The notes under the pieces: model-generated
Databases searched by the model: none
Told to the model about the DNA's origin: nothing
The model's input: only the letters and a program-made list of their open reading frames with translations
Origin: Phycisphaerae bacterium
GTDB taxonomy: Bacteria > Planctomycetota > Phycisphaerae > UBA1845 > PWPN01
Assembly (NCBI GenBank): GCA_035384605.1
Contig: DAOOIV010000009.1
Location: 19,453 to 83,452, forward strand
DNA: 64,000 bases
Direction of reading: 5' to 3'
Part shown: piece after piece, positions 34,287 through 42,965 of the stretch
Position numbering within the stretch: position 1 is the stretch's first letter
How the letters are laid out: each line of letters starts with the position of its first letter
Translations under genes and position numbers: made by a program

Positions 34287-35621
34287 CTATCCGCCCGCCG
34301 GCTGCGACGTCGCGCCGGCCGGGGCCGACGATGGCGGAGTTGCCGGCCGGCTGGTGGTTCTGAGTTCACCTGCCGCCCTTCTCTGCTCGGTGGTCGGGAT
34401 TCGCTCCAGCCGACTCTTGAGCTGGCTGAAAAGGAACTCAATAGGCTGATTCAACTGGGCCAACCGCTTTTCCCGTTCCTGCCCTTGAAGCGAATGGGCC
34501 GCCTCATAATCCTGCCGGTGTGCCTGCTCGTACACCTGGCGGCGTTCGTGCATCTCGCGCAAGATGGATTGAGCGGTTGCCCTTTGCGACTCATCGAGGC
34601 GATACCGGCGGGCAAAGTCGCGAACATAGCGATCCCACGGACCGAGGGGGTCTTCCACCGGCCACTGCACGACTGGCCGCCCGTCAATCTGCGGCCATTG
34701 GCCCTGTTGCTGGTCCTGGCCTTCTGGCCCCTGCTGTTCCTGGTTCTCCTGTCCCTCGACCGGTTGCCCCTGACCCTCCTCCCCGCGATCGCGCCGACGC
34801 CGGTCACCGCGGTCTCTGAAGAACCGCATCGGACCGTCATCGTCGGACTGAGATTGGTCGCCCTCCTGCTGCCTGCGTTCCTCCCAACGACGTCGCATTT
34901 CTTCCCGTCGACGGTCCCATTCCTGGCGCTCTGCCTCGCGGCGGGCGCGGCCTTTCTCAACTTGTTCCGGCGGCAACAGTTTCTCGACCTCGGCGGTCAC
35001 CGTGTCACGGTTCATCAGCGGCGATTGCTCGCGGAGCGTTTCCATTTTCTGAAACAACTCCCGAGCTTGCGGCGATCCGAAGCCGGCCCCGCTTTCTCTC
35101 AACTGCTCCATCTGTGTCCGGATATCGTCGAACTCCTTCTGATGCTGCTCGGAGTATGTTCTCTGTTGGCTGCGTAGTTCTTCCAGGCGCGACCGGACTT
35201 GTGTTTGCTGATCGTCGCTGAGTTCATACGTATCGCTGAGCCGTTCCATATAACGATTGACCATCTCGTTATAGAATCGCTCGCGGTCTTCAGGGGTGAA
35301 CGTGCGCGGGCCGCGACGGTCTGGACGTCCGGGGCCTTGCTCCCCCTCTTGCCTCGGGCCACTCTGACGATCACGTGGCCCGCCCTCCTGAAAACCCTGC
35401 TGACCTTCGCGCCGGCTACCCCGCCGCCCACCGCGCTGGCCGTCTTGCTGCTCGCCCTGCTGAGCAGTCTGCTGGTTATCCTGCCGGCCTCCGCGAGGAC
35501 CCCGCCTACGCGAGCCTTGGTCGCCATTCTGCTCAGCCTGCTGGCCGATTGCGATGGGAACCAGACCAAGGCACAGGATCCCGACCAGTACCGACCCCGT
35601 TCGACGTGTGATGCCAAGCAT
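34287..35621 (-). CDS. Secreted Gln/Arg/Glu/Gly-rich coiled-coil protein
   Basis: 444 residues with a signal peptide (LVGILCLGLVPIAIGQQ). Residues ~27-110 are low complexity (QQ, RGG, RRG and EGQQG runs), 110-270 are charged helices with LSDDQQTQVRSRLEELRSQQ (recalling the LTxxQ helices of Spy/CpxP-like proteins), then another Q/G/R-rich linker and a second LDESQRATAQSILREMHERRQ helix near 355. Two LTxxQ-like helical modules separated by disordered linkers is my reading; the family is not named. A strong AAGGAG site precedes the ATG. The gene is codon-biased toward repetitive CAG/CGG runs. Confidence 0.7.
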   Translation of the reverse strand: MLGITRRTGSVLVGILCLGLVPIAIGQQAEQNGDQGSRRRGPRGGRQDNQQTAQQGEQQDGQRGGRRGSRREGQQGFQEGGPRDRQSGPRQEGEQGPGRPDRRGPRTFTPEDRERFYNEMVNRYMERLSDTYELSDDQQTQVRSRLEELRSQQRTYSEQHQKEFDDIRTQMEQLRESGAGFGSPQARELFQKMETLREQSPLMNRDTVTAEVEKLLPPEQVEKGRARREAERQEWDRRREEMRRRWEERRQQEGDQSQSDDDGPMRFFRDRGDRRRRDRGEEGQGQPVEGQENQEQQGPEGQDQQQGQWPQIDGRPVVQWPVEDPLGPWDRYVRDFARRYRLDESQRATAQSILREMHERRQVYEQAHRQDYEAAHSLQGQEREKRLAQLNQPIEFLFSQLKSRLERIPTTEQRRAAGELRTTSRPATPPSSAPAGATSQPAGG

Positions 35622-35761
35622 GTCTTGTCTCCTTCATGCATTCTGACCTGTTATGGTAAGGTCGGATGCCCAAACGCCACAATCGGTTGAACGACCCCTG
35701 CTGCGATTTGCCAATCCATCGCCGAAAGTCCCAAGGTGAACTGCCTTTTTCCGGGCCGGAA

Positions 35762-35859
35762 CCTAAGGCGGACCGCCTTTTTGCGGACCGCAACCCAAGC
35801 GTTCTGCGATCCAGAAACATGCGCGCAAGCCGCACAGATATCTGGCCGTAAGGTTCTAA
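35762..35859 (+). repeat. Dispersed ~98-bp element, copy D
   Basis: Full-length element, CTAAGGCGGACCGCC to GGTTCTAAG, identical to copy B inside the TPR-membrane gene. CTAAG occurs at both ends, as in copy B. The identity over the whole element at two places 22 kb apart implies recent copying or gene conversion. Confidence 0.92.
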
Positions 35860-35920
35860 GAGCATTGCGATCCGGAAACGTGCCCGCAAGACGCACAGAT
35901 GTCCAGCCACAAGGTTGTAA
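35860..35920 (+). repeat. Diverged right-half copy of the dispersed element, tandem to copy D
   Basis: AGCATTGCGATCCGGAAACG through CACAAGGTTGTAA matches the right half of the element (from TTCTGCGATCC onward) at most positions, with scattered substitutions. It begins exactly where copy D ends, so the right half behaves as a unit that can be duplicated in tandem. Confidence 0.8.
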
Positions 35921-36264
35921 CCCTTTTCAGGACAGTACGTTAAGAGAACAATCGCGCCTTATCCACCGGATAACCACTCAGCCAGCCCGAGAAGGGTGCA
36001 ACTCGATGCGCCTCCAGCTCGCAGCTCTCTGCAGGCTCTCATACAAAAGGTAAACGATTACGTGATCCGGTTGTTGCATCCAAGCCAGACGGATTCTTCT
36101 CGCACGATTGCGAGCGGGACTGTCGTAGATCTGGCTGGTCCCCCGGGCAGACGGAGGCTGCGCGAACGCATCAACCTGAGCCCTTGCTTTGTCGCCAAGA
36201 TTGGTCTTATTCTGTTGACCGGTCATGGGCATCGGAAGTCGTTCGCAACTGCCTGGAGGACATC

Positions 36265-38475
36265 ATGACTCACCTCATCCGGTACTTGGCGATCCTGTTT
36301 CTTTTTGTCTCGGCAGTAATCGGCGTGGGCCGGGCCCTGGCCGGCGAGCCCGTGCGGGCCACTGAACAGACGACCGGCCCGTGGCAACTGTTCATCGATG
36401 ATTATCTCATCGTATCCAAGAAGAACGTTGTGCGTCGGTATCACCCGTTCCGCAAGCACCCGGACAATCCGCTCATTCGGGTCGACAGGCCATGGGAGGC
36501 GCACGTGGTCAATGCGGTCACGGTCCTGCCCGGGGAGGACGGCACGGGCTTTCGAATGTGGTACTACTGCTGGACGGAAGACAAGTCTTCGAAGAAGGGG
36601 CGTGGCTCGTTCATGTGCTATGCGGTGAGCAAGGACGGGCTCAAATGGGAGAAGCCCAATCTCGGGTTGTATGAATGGAGCGGTGATGGAACGAAAAACA
36701 ACAACATCGTTCCCCACTGTCCGGGGCATGTCATGTACACTCCGTGGGAGAAAGATCCACAGAAGCGTTACCAGGGCGTCGGGGGGATGTATCATGCTTT
36801 CTCGTCGCCGGACGGCCTGAATTGGAAGCAGGAGTCGACCGAGACGATCATTTCCGGCGGCGACACAAGCCATTTCTATTGGGACGCGCATACGAAGCGG
36901 TTCCGCTGCACGGTCAAGGGCGGGGCCAATGCCTATGTAAGCGGCGACGTGAGCGGGCTCCGCCGCCGGGTCGTGGGATTCAGCGAGACGACCGATTTGA
37001 CCAAGTTCCCTCCGCTGCGGATGGTCATGGCTCCGGATGACGTGGACGACCTCTGGTGCAAGCCAGAGACGGTCCAGCGGACCCATTTTTATGCCTGCCC
37101 GGTTTTACCGTACGAGACGATGTATATCGGCCTGCTCCAGATCTATCGGGCCGAGGAGCCCGAAGGCTACTTCCATGGGCCGCTGTGGCTCGAACTGGTG
37201 AGCAGCCGTGATGGCGTGCACTGGTTGCGCGAAGAGGCGGACACCTCCGTGCGCAACATCTACGCACTGGACAGCGTCAGCCGCCCGCCACTGCTGGACA
37301 TCGGCAAGTACAGGGAGTTCGACCGGGGCATGGTGATCGCCCATACGCCGCTGTTGGTGGGCGACGAGTTGTGGACGTTCTACACCGGCTATGACGAGGA
37401 ACATGACCTGCTGCCGTATCGATCGGCGATCGGGCTGGCCAAGCTGCGCAAGGACGGCTTTGCTTCGCTGGACGCGGACGAACTGCCGGGAGAGGTATTG
37501 ACCAAGCGATTTGAAAATGCTGAAGGACCGCTTCTGGTCAACTATCAGGCGCGAGGCGGTTCCATTCGAGTGGAACTGATCGGCGACGACGGTCTGGTTG
37601 TCGCCGGTTACGGGCGCGAGGACTGTGAACCACTGACCGGCGATGCGATCCGCGGCGTTGTCAGTTGGAAGACAAGAAAAGAGCTGCCGAACGGAGTCCC
37701 GGTTCGATTCCGGTTCATCCTGGATCGCGGCCGTCTCTACTCCTTCATGGCGGGTCAACACGCCAAGTCGATCGACGAGCCCCCGGTCCCGGTTTTGCAG
37801 GCTCTATACACGTTCGAGGGCGATACTGAAGCCTGGTCGGACATGCTGGGCGAGGACGGGCTTCAGGCGCTGCGTAACCTGGGAACGTCCACCCTCGATC
37901 ACAAGAACCCGGATCCGGCTTTCGGCCGGAGGTCCCTCGTGGTCGGGTCGCAATGGCGTCCCTGGAACCGCGTGGAGATTCTCGGCACGGATGACCTGGG
38001 CAGGTATTTCACGTTGGCCGCCATGGTCAAGAGCAGCAACAACAAGCATGCTCGGCTGTTCAGCGCGTACAACGGCAACTTCCCGGTGAGCAGCGCGGAG
38101 CTCATCTTCGATTTTGACCCGAGCGGCCGGATGCTCAACGGTCTGCGCCTGGTGTGCAAAGGCATCGCAGTGGATTCGGAGGCCGTGACGTTCAACGACG
38201 GCAAGTATCACCACCTGGCCGTGGTGTATGATGACGGCTGCGTGACGTTCTATCTGGACGGGAAGCCAATCGGTCGACAATGGATACCCGGCGGCGAGCC
38301 GGTAAAGCTCGCTCGCAGCCTGCTGATCGGCGAGGACGCACATCGCGGCAGCGACGAGCAATTGATGGGCAACGTGGATGACGTGCTGGTGCTGGGCCGA
38401 GCCATGTCGGCCGAGGAGATCGCATCACTGGCAAAGAATGGGGCAACTGTGTTCTTCGCCAAGACCGACAAGTGA
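36265..38475 (+). CDS. Secreted beta-propeller glycosidase-like protein with C-terminal LamG domain
   Basis: 736 residues. A signal peptide (about 1-28) is followed by a five-bladed-propeller-like region (~35-420) with LFIDDYLIVSKKNVVRRYHPF, GFRMWYYCWTE, YAVSKDGLKWEKPNLGL and RYQGVGGMYHAFSSPDGLNW, as in GH32/43/68-superfamily-like proteins common in planctomycetes. The C-terminus (~545-730) is a concanavalin-like LamG/laminin-G domain (LYTFEGDTEAWSD, YHHLAVVYDDGCVTFYLDGKPIG, MGNVDDVLVLGRAMSAEE) that probably binds glycan. Catalytic acids cannot be assigned with confidence. ATG 36265 has GGAGG 5 nt upstream; the frame is open to 36184. Confidence 0.78.
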   Translation: MTHLIRYLAILFLFVSAVIGVGRALAGEPVRATEQTTGPWQLFIDDYLIVSKKNVVRRYHPFRKHPDNPLIRVDRPWEAHVVNAVTVLPGEDGTGFRMWYYCWTEDKSSKKGRGSFMCYAVSKDGLKWEKPNLGLYEWSGDGTKNNNIVPHCPGHVMYTPWEKDPQKRYQGVGGMYHAFSSPDGLNWKQESTETIISGGDTSHFYWDAHTKRFRCTVKGGANAYVSGDVSGLRRRVVGFSETTDLTKFPPLRMVMAPDDVDDLWCKPETVQRTHFYACPVLPYETMYIGLLQIYRAEEPEGYFHGPLWLELVSSRDGVHWLREEADTSVRNIYALDSVSRPPLLDIGKYREFDRGMVIAHTPLLVGDELWTFYTGYDEEHDLLPYRSAIGLAKLRKDGFASLDADELPGEVLTKRFENAEGPLLVNYQARGGSIRVELIGDDGLVVAGYGREDCEPLTGDAIRGVVSWKTRKELPNGVPVRFRFILDRGRLYSFMAGQHAKSIDEPPVPVLQALYTFEGDTEAWSDMLGEDGLQALRNLGTSTLDHKNPDPAFGRRSLVVGSQWRPWNRVEILGTDDLGRYFTLAAMVKSSNNKHARLFSAYNGNFPVSSAELIFDFDPSGRMLNGLRLVCKGIAVDSEAVTFNDGKYHHLAVVYDDGCVTFYLDGKPIGRQWIPGGEPVKLARSLLIGEDAHRGSDEQLMGNVDDVLVLGRAMSAEEIASLAKNGATVFFAKTDK

Positions 38476-38540
38476 CATGGTTAGGGTCTGCCATGCGCGG
38501 CGTCGAGTTGTGGGCTTTCCGTGACAAGTGAGCTTCTATC

Positions 38541-38622
38541 GCCCCGCTGGGGCTCACTGGTCAATGTGACACCGCTTCCAGGGGCTTGCGCCCCTGGCTA
38601 CATACCTGCGCCCCTTTGGGGC
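38541..38622. repeat. Row of three GC-rich hairpins leading into the tandem array
   Basis: GCCCC-GCT-GGGGC (38541-38553), CCAGGGGC-TTGC-GCCCCTGG (38578-38597) and GCCCC-TTT-GGGGC (38610-38622) follow each other. Similar GGGGC-hairpin repeats occur between genes in several environmental phyla and often yield spurious annotated peptides. Confidence 0.75.
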
Positions 38623-38828
38623 ACGAACGCTGCCGTCCCCTTCGCGGCACGAACGCTGCCGTCCCCTTCGCGGCACGAACGCTGCCGTCCCCTTCGGGGC
38701 ACGAACGCTGCCGCCCCCTTCGGGGCACGAACGCTGCCGCCCCCTTCGGGGCACGAACGCTGCCGCCCGCTTCGCGGCACGAACGTTGCCGCCCCCTTCG
38801 GGGCACGAACGTTGCCGCCCGCTTGGTC
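38621..38828. repeat. 26-bp tandem repeat, eight units, most with a C(TTCG)G hairpin
   Basis: Units begin GCACGAACG at 38621, 38647, 38673, 38699, 38725, 38751, 38777 and 38803, an exact 26-bp period. Most units contain CCCC-TTCG-GGG or CGG (a C(UUCG)G tetraloop stem in RNA). Variants are GCT/GTT and GTCC/GCCC. The last unit runs into the stop codon of the minus-strand GH28 gene (TGA at 38829-38827). It could serve as a 3' RNA stabiliser or transcription brake for that gene and for the convergent LamG gene. Confidence 0.93.
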
Positions 38829-40956
38829 ATCGCACCGGCTTGTCATCTATCGCGACCGCATCAGCCGGTGCGCCCTCGGCCAACTCGACGCTCTTCTTCG
38901 CCAACGACAAATCGCTTTCCATCACCCGAATCTCACCGCTCCCGGCCCCTTCCACCCGCAGGAACGGATCGGCATCGCGAGGACACACGGCTCGCTGGAG
39001 CGTAACCTGCCGGCTGTCCTTGACCCGCATCACCGGGCCGGCGGCGGGAGTGACCGCCACGTCGGCCAAGCGAAGACCCTTCACCTGTGAACAGGTCATG
39101 CCCTCCTTGGCGCCAAGTATCGCTCTTTCGAAGACAACGTCCTCGATCAATTGTTCAGGCAGACCCGACAGACGCACCGCCTGGGCGGCCTTGCGGCAGA
39201 TCACATCGCTGATGTGAATCTTCCGGAACGCCGGGGCCTTGCCCTGATCGGCACCAAAGTAGGCCTTGTAGTCGGTATGTATGGTGATGGCCTGACCTTG
39301 GATGTCACCGAGATCGATGTCGCGATAATACACGTTTTCAACGATGCCGCCACGGCCGCGGGACGATTTCAGCCGAATGCCGATCTGCGATCCGCTGAAA
39401 TCGCAGTCATGCACGAAGACATTCCGCACGCCGCCGGACATGTCGCTGCCGATCACAACGCCGCCGTGTCCGCGCATCATACGGCAATGCCGCACGACGA
39501 TGTTCTCAGAGGGCCGCCCCACTCGCCAACCATCTTCGTTCAATCCGGACTTGATCGCCACGCTGTCATCACCGGTTGCGAACGTGCAGTGCTCGACCAA
39601 GACGTTGCGGCACGAATCCGCGTTGAATCCATCGTTGTTTGGCCCCTCGTTCGTCACGGTGATGTTCCGAACCAGAACGTTCTCGCAGTAGACCGCCTGG
39701 ATCGTCCAGAAGGGCCCGCTGGTGATGGTGACCCCCTCGATCAGCACGTTTCGGCAGTTGATCGGCTGGATGAATTGGGGGCGTAGCGGCTCTTTTTCGT
39801 CGGCAAAAAGCCGTTGCTCCACATCGACGCCTGCCAGGACCATGTCATACAGCCTTCGCGAGACGCGATCCTGCTCTTTGACCCAACCCCACCATGCCTT
39901 TCCCTGGCCCTCCAGTTTGCCACGGCCGGTGACAGCGATATTGACGCAGTCTCTCGCGTAGATCAGCGGTGAGTAGTTCCAGCACTCGAAGCCCCCCCAC
40001 CGAACAAACACCGCCGGGAGATAGTCGGCCGGGTTGGTGCTGAACCGCAATTCGGCCCCTTCGGCCAAATGCAGCTCGACGTTGCTCTTGAGATGAATCG
40101 CGCCCGTCAGCCAGACGCCGGGTGGAATCAGGACCCGGCCGCCACCCTTCTCAGCGCAGTCGGCGATGGCTCGGGCAATGGCCGATGTGTTGAGAGTCTT
40201 CCCGTCGCCCACCGCCCCGAATTGCTCAATGCTCACGTGGCGATCGGGAAACACCGGCGGTTGCACCGCGGGCATCTCAAACGGAGGCCTCTGATCCTGC
40301 AGGGTGTTACGGATCTTGCGGGCAACCCTCTCCGCCAGAAAACGCGAGCCTTCTTCAGTGAAATGGACATTGGCTTTCTGCTGATATCTGCCCAGATGGG
40401 GCCATACCCAGGTGTGCAGGTCGTTGACCGTCACGCCATGCCGGTCCATGACTTCGCGAGCCGCGGTATTGAACTCGATCTCCTGGCCCTTGATTCGGCC
40501 GGCGGCACCTTCCGGGATCGGCGTCGTGCTTGCCCAGATCAGCTTGGCGCCGGATTCCTTGAGGCGAAGCACGAGCTTGTCGAGATTCTCTCGATACTGT
40601 TCAGTCGTCGAGACACGTGGAGCGGTGAGGTCAAGTTTCCCATCCCGGACATGTTTGAGATCGTGGAGCCCCCAGTTGAAATGGATAACGCTCCACTTCT
40701 CCGAGCCGAGCCAGGTATCGAGTTCCTCCAGGCCCTTCCATGTATCCGCCGCGTTGCCCGGATTGTGTGCGACATCTGCCACGTCGCTCAGCATCTCGCG
40801 CACCGGTTCGTTGTAGCCGATCGAAATGGAGTCTCCGATGATCAACACGCGAGGCCGGGCGGGGGTGGAAGCAGACACAGCCTGAACATCCGGAGAGAAA
40901 AGGATGGACACCAGTCCGCACAACACTCCGATCGCACTTCCGGTTGAAACACTCAT
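38827..40956 (-). CDS. Secreted SGNH hydrolase fused to a GH28 polygalacturonase-like domain
   Basis: About 709 residues. After a signal peptide, an SGNH domain (~30-235) has an intact IGDSISIGYNEP nucleophile motif, HNPGNAADT and a late VHFTEEGSRFLAERV. A right-handed beta-helix follows (~245-690) with GH28 features: FGAVGDGKTLNTSAI entry, NNDGFNADSC, GDDSVAIKSG, GHGGVVIGS and IRLKS for the catalytic Asp, Asp-Asp, His and Arg-x-Lys positions. The predicted action is hydrolysis of galacturonan or a related uronan plus removal of ester groups from the same chain. The frame is open to 41058; ATG 40956 has GGAG 8 nt upstream and lies 22 bp after the sulfatase stop. Confidence 0.88.
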   Translation of the reverse strand: MSVSTGSAIGVLCGLVSILFSPDVQAVSASTPARPRVLIIGDSISIGYNEPVREMLSDVADVAHNPGNAADTWKGLEELDTWLGSEKWSVIHFNWGLHDLKHVRDGKLDLTAPRVSTTEQYRENLDKLVLRLKESGAKLIWASTTPIPEGAAGRIKGQEIEFNTAAREVMDRHGVTVNDLHTWVWPHLGRYQQKANVHFTEEGSRFLAERVARKIRNTLQDQRPPFEMPAVQPPVFPDRHVSIEQFGAVGDGKTLNTSAIARAIADCAEKGGGRVLIPPGVWLTGAIHLKSNVELHLAEGAELRFSTNPADYLPAVFVRWGGFECWNYSPLIYARDCVNIAVTGRGKLEGQGKAWWGWVKEQDRVSRRLYDMVLAGVDVEQRLFADEKEPLRPQFIQPINCRNVLIEGVTITSGPFWTIQAVYCENVLVRNITVTNEGPNNDGFNADSCRNVLVEHCTFATGDDSVAIKSGLNEDGWRVGRPSENIVVRHCRMMRGHGGVVIGSDMSGGVRNVFVHDCDFSGSQIGIRLKSSRGRGGIVENVYYRDIDLGDIQGQAITIHTDYKAYFGADQGKAPAFRKIHISDVICRKAAQAVRLSGLPEQLIEDVVFERAILGAKEGMTCSQVKGLRLADVAVTPAAGPVMRVKDSRQVTLQRAVCPRDADPFLRVEGAGSGEIRVMESDLSLAKKSVELAEGAPADAVAIDDKPVR

Positions 40957-40978
40957 CAACGTTGCTCCATGGCTCTTT

Positions 40979-42574
40979 TCACCTGCGCGGCCTACCGGTC
41001 GGCCGTGTCTGGGCGGATTGTCTCGCTTTGCCGACGGCGCTGTTCTCTTCGCCTTCATCCTTCGGGAAATTGGGGCTGTAGAGCATGGACGGCCTCGGCA
41101 GAACCAGCTTACCCTCTTTCACGAAAGGCTCGCCTCGCTCGGACAAGTGCGTGACCATGCGTTCCCGCCAGGCGCGCAGCCTGTCCTGCTGTGCGGGGTC
41201 CGCCGCCAGGTCGTGCAGTTCGCCCGGATCGGCCTGCAGGTCAAATAGTTGCTCCTGGCCTTCGGCGGCGTGAACGATGTACTTGGTCCTGCCGTCGGTC
41301 AGGGCAGTCCAGTATCCGGCCCCCGCATAGCATGCACTGTGCTCGAAATCGATATACTCGCGCCAGCCGTCCGACCGACCACGGACAAGACGCAGCAGGC
41401 TTCGGCCGTCGAAACGCTTTTCGTCGACGGTCGCACCGGCCGCGTCGAGGAACGTGGGCAGCAGGTCGCGAAGTTCGACCGGTTGTGCGAGCACTTGCCC
41501 ACGGGCGGCATTGATGCTTGAAGGCCATCGAATCAGCATGGGGATGCGAGCAGAGGCCTCGTAGGCGTAGGTCTTTCGCCAGAGATGGTGGTCACCCAGC
41601 ATGTCACCGTGGTCGGCGGTGAAGAGAATCAGCGTGTTGTCGAGCCAGCCGCGTTCCTGCAGGATGGCCAGGATCCGGCCGATCTGCTCATCAATGAACG
41701 TAACCGAGCCGTAGTACGCACGCCGCGACGCACGAACCTGCTCAGGGCCGAAGTTGCCCCGCCACGAGTTGAAATCCTCGGGGTTGTCCTTGCCAGCATG
41801 GCGGCTGACCCAATCGCCGACGACGGCCGGGGGGACATCAGCGTCTTCGTACATCTTCATGAATCGCCCGGGCGGGTCGTACGGGCTGTGCGGTCGGGCA
41901 AAGGAAACCATCAGGAAGAATGGCTCGGGCCGGCGATACTCCTTGAGGAAGTTGACCGCGACATCGCCGGTCCAGCGTGTCGGGTGCAGAGACTCGGGCA
42001 GTGCGTACTCCGCGGCACGGTAGTCGTTCCAGCCAATTCCGGTGGCGTCGGGGTTGAGTGTCGGCGCCATCGACAAGAACCAGCTTCGATAGTCGCTGCG
42101 AAAATCGGGCGACGTCGCCCGGCCGGACTCGTCCAGGATCAGCAAGTCGTAGCCGTGCGCGTTCCGCTGGGGGTGAAAGTGCTGCTTGCCGATGCCGGCG
42201 GCATAGTAACCGGCCTCATGGAGCATCCGCGGCATCTCGTTCTGATAGCTCAGCGCCATGCGGCCCATGCCGAGCATGCCGTGGTGCCAGGGCGACAGAC
42301 CGGTGAGGATCCCTGACCGGGCCGGCGTGCAGGACGGCGTCGATGTGTACGCAACGCGAAAACGAGCACCTTCGGCGGCGATTCGATCCAGATTGGGCGT
42401 GCGGATCACAGGATTTCCGTCGGCACCAACGCAATCCGCCCGGAACTGGTCGGCCATGAGAAAGAGAATATTCGGCCGATTCAGCGGCTCCTGGCCGGCA
42501 GACGCGGGCGGCCAATCAAGACAGAGTGGAACAAGCAGCCACAGTATCGGCAGGCAGGAACGGTTGAAACGCAT
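40979..42574 (-). CDS. Secreted S1-family sulfatase
   Basis: 531 residues with a signal peptide (about 1-27). The alkaline-phosphatase-fold sulfatase core has NILFLMADQFRADCVGADG (metal Asp), the formylglycine motif C82-T-P-A-R, GKQHFHPQR, SFARPHSPYDPP and FTADHGDMLGDH. Cys-type S1 sulfatases need an aerobic FGE or an anaerobic maturase to convert the Cys; none is in the window. Likely substrate is a sulfated polysaccharide, but sugar specificity cannot be told. A GGAGG lies 8 nt before the ATG. It is the first gene of a two-gene operon with the SGNH-GH28 fusion. Confidence 0.93.
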   Translation of the reverse strand: MRFNRSCLPILWLLVPLCLDWPPASAGQEPLNRPNILFLMADQFRADCVGADGNPVIRTPNLDRIAAEGARFRVAYTSTPSCTPARSGILTGLSPWHHGMLGMGRMALSYQNEMPRMLHEAGYYAAGIGKQHFHPQRNAHGYDLLILDESGRATSPDFRSDYRSWFLSMAPTLNPDATGIGWNDYRAAEYALPESLHPTRWTGDVAVNFLKEYRRPEPFFLMVSFARPHSPYDPPGRFMKMYEDADVPPAVVGDWVSRHAGKDNPEDFNSWRGNFGPEQVRASRRAYYGSVTFIDEQIGRILAILQERGWLDNTLILFTADHGDMLGDHHLWRKTYAYEASARIPMLIRWPSSINAARGQVLAQPVELRDLLPTFLDAAGATVDEKRFDGRSLLRLVRGRSDGWREYIDFEHSACYAGAGYWTALTDGRTKYIVHAAEGQEQLFDLQADPGELHDLAADPAQQDRLRAWRERMVTHLSERGEPFVKEGKLVLPRPSMLYSPNFPKDEGEENSAVGKARQSAQTRPTGRPRR

Positions 42575-42965
42575 ATGCGCATCCTCCGTGTGCGGGAAAG
42601 CCGGTCAATCTCTGCGGCAATCTAGCCGGAATCGCCCTGGCAAGCCAGCCGGCACCTTTATGGGACGCGCCGTACTTGAGGCAACGATCATTCTGACCGA
42701 TGAAGGCCCCGAGGAACCAAGTGCGCGCCGGTCTCCGACCCGGACTGTCGGTGCGTGCAGCCGCCTGTAGCAAGAACGGGCCTTGGTTGTTCACGTGGCG
42801 CTTCGGGCATGAACCGGGAACTGGGGCGACGACAGACACGCCCGCTACCCCGGCAAGGACAATCTGCGGCCGGCAGGTGATCGAGATCGGCTCGATCGCA
42901 TGAACTGTCTTGCCTGTCGCAGTAACGCAGTCAGTCCAAACGCGGGCCTTGAAAGGACGGGTACC
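42575..42965. other. Divergent intergenic region between sulfatase and pyk
   Basis: About 390 bp. It must carry the promoters of the sulfatase operon and of pyk. I see no gene, repeat or clear operator. The pyk frame is open to an ATG at 42900, but family length favours a later start. Confidence 0.4.

Larger units (their letters stand above)
35622..36264. other. Intergenic region with element copy D and a half-copy
   Basis: About 640 bp between divergent genes. It contains dispersed element D (35762-35859) followed directly by a half-copy (35860-35920). The remainder shows no convincing ORF. Promoters for both divergent genes must lie here. Confidence 0.55.

Noticed and set aside
37681..37725. 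tRNA T-arm-like GGTTCGATTCC
   Set aside because: It lies in frame in the LamG gene, with no matching acceptor or anticodon arms.
38621..38828. CRISPR array
   Set aside because: Units are 26 bp end to end with no unique spacers, and no cas gene is present.
38521..39090. Plus-strand ORF over the 26-bp array (repeated RTLPSPSRHERC-like peptides)
   Set aside because: The peptide repeat is only the translation of the tandem DNA repeat plus antisense GH28 sequence; no ribosome site.
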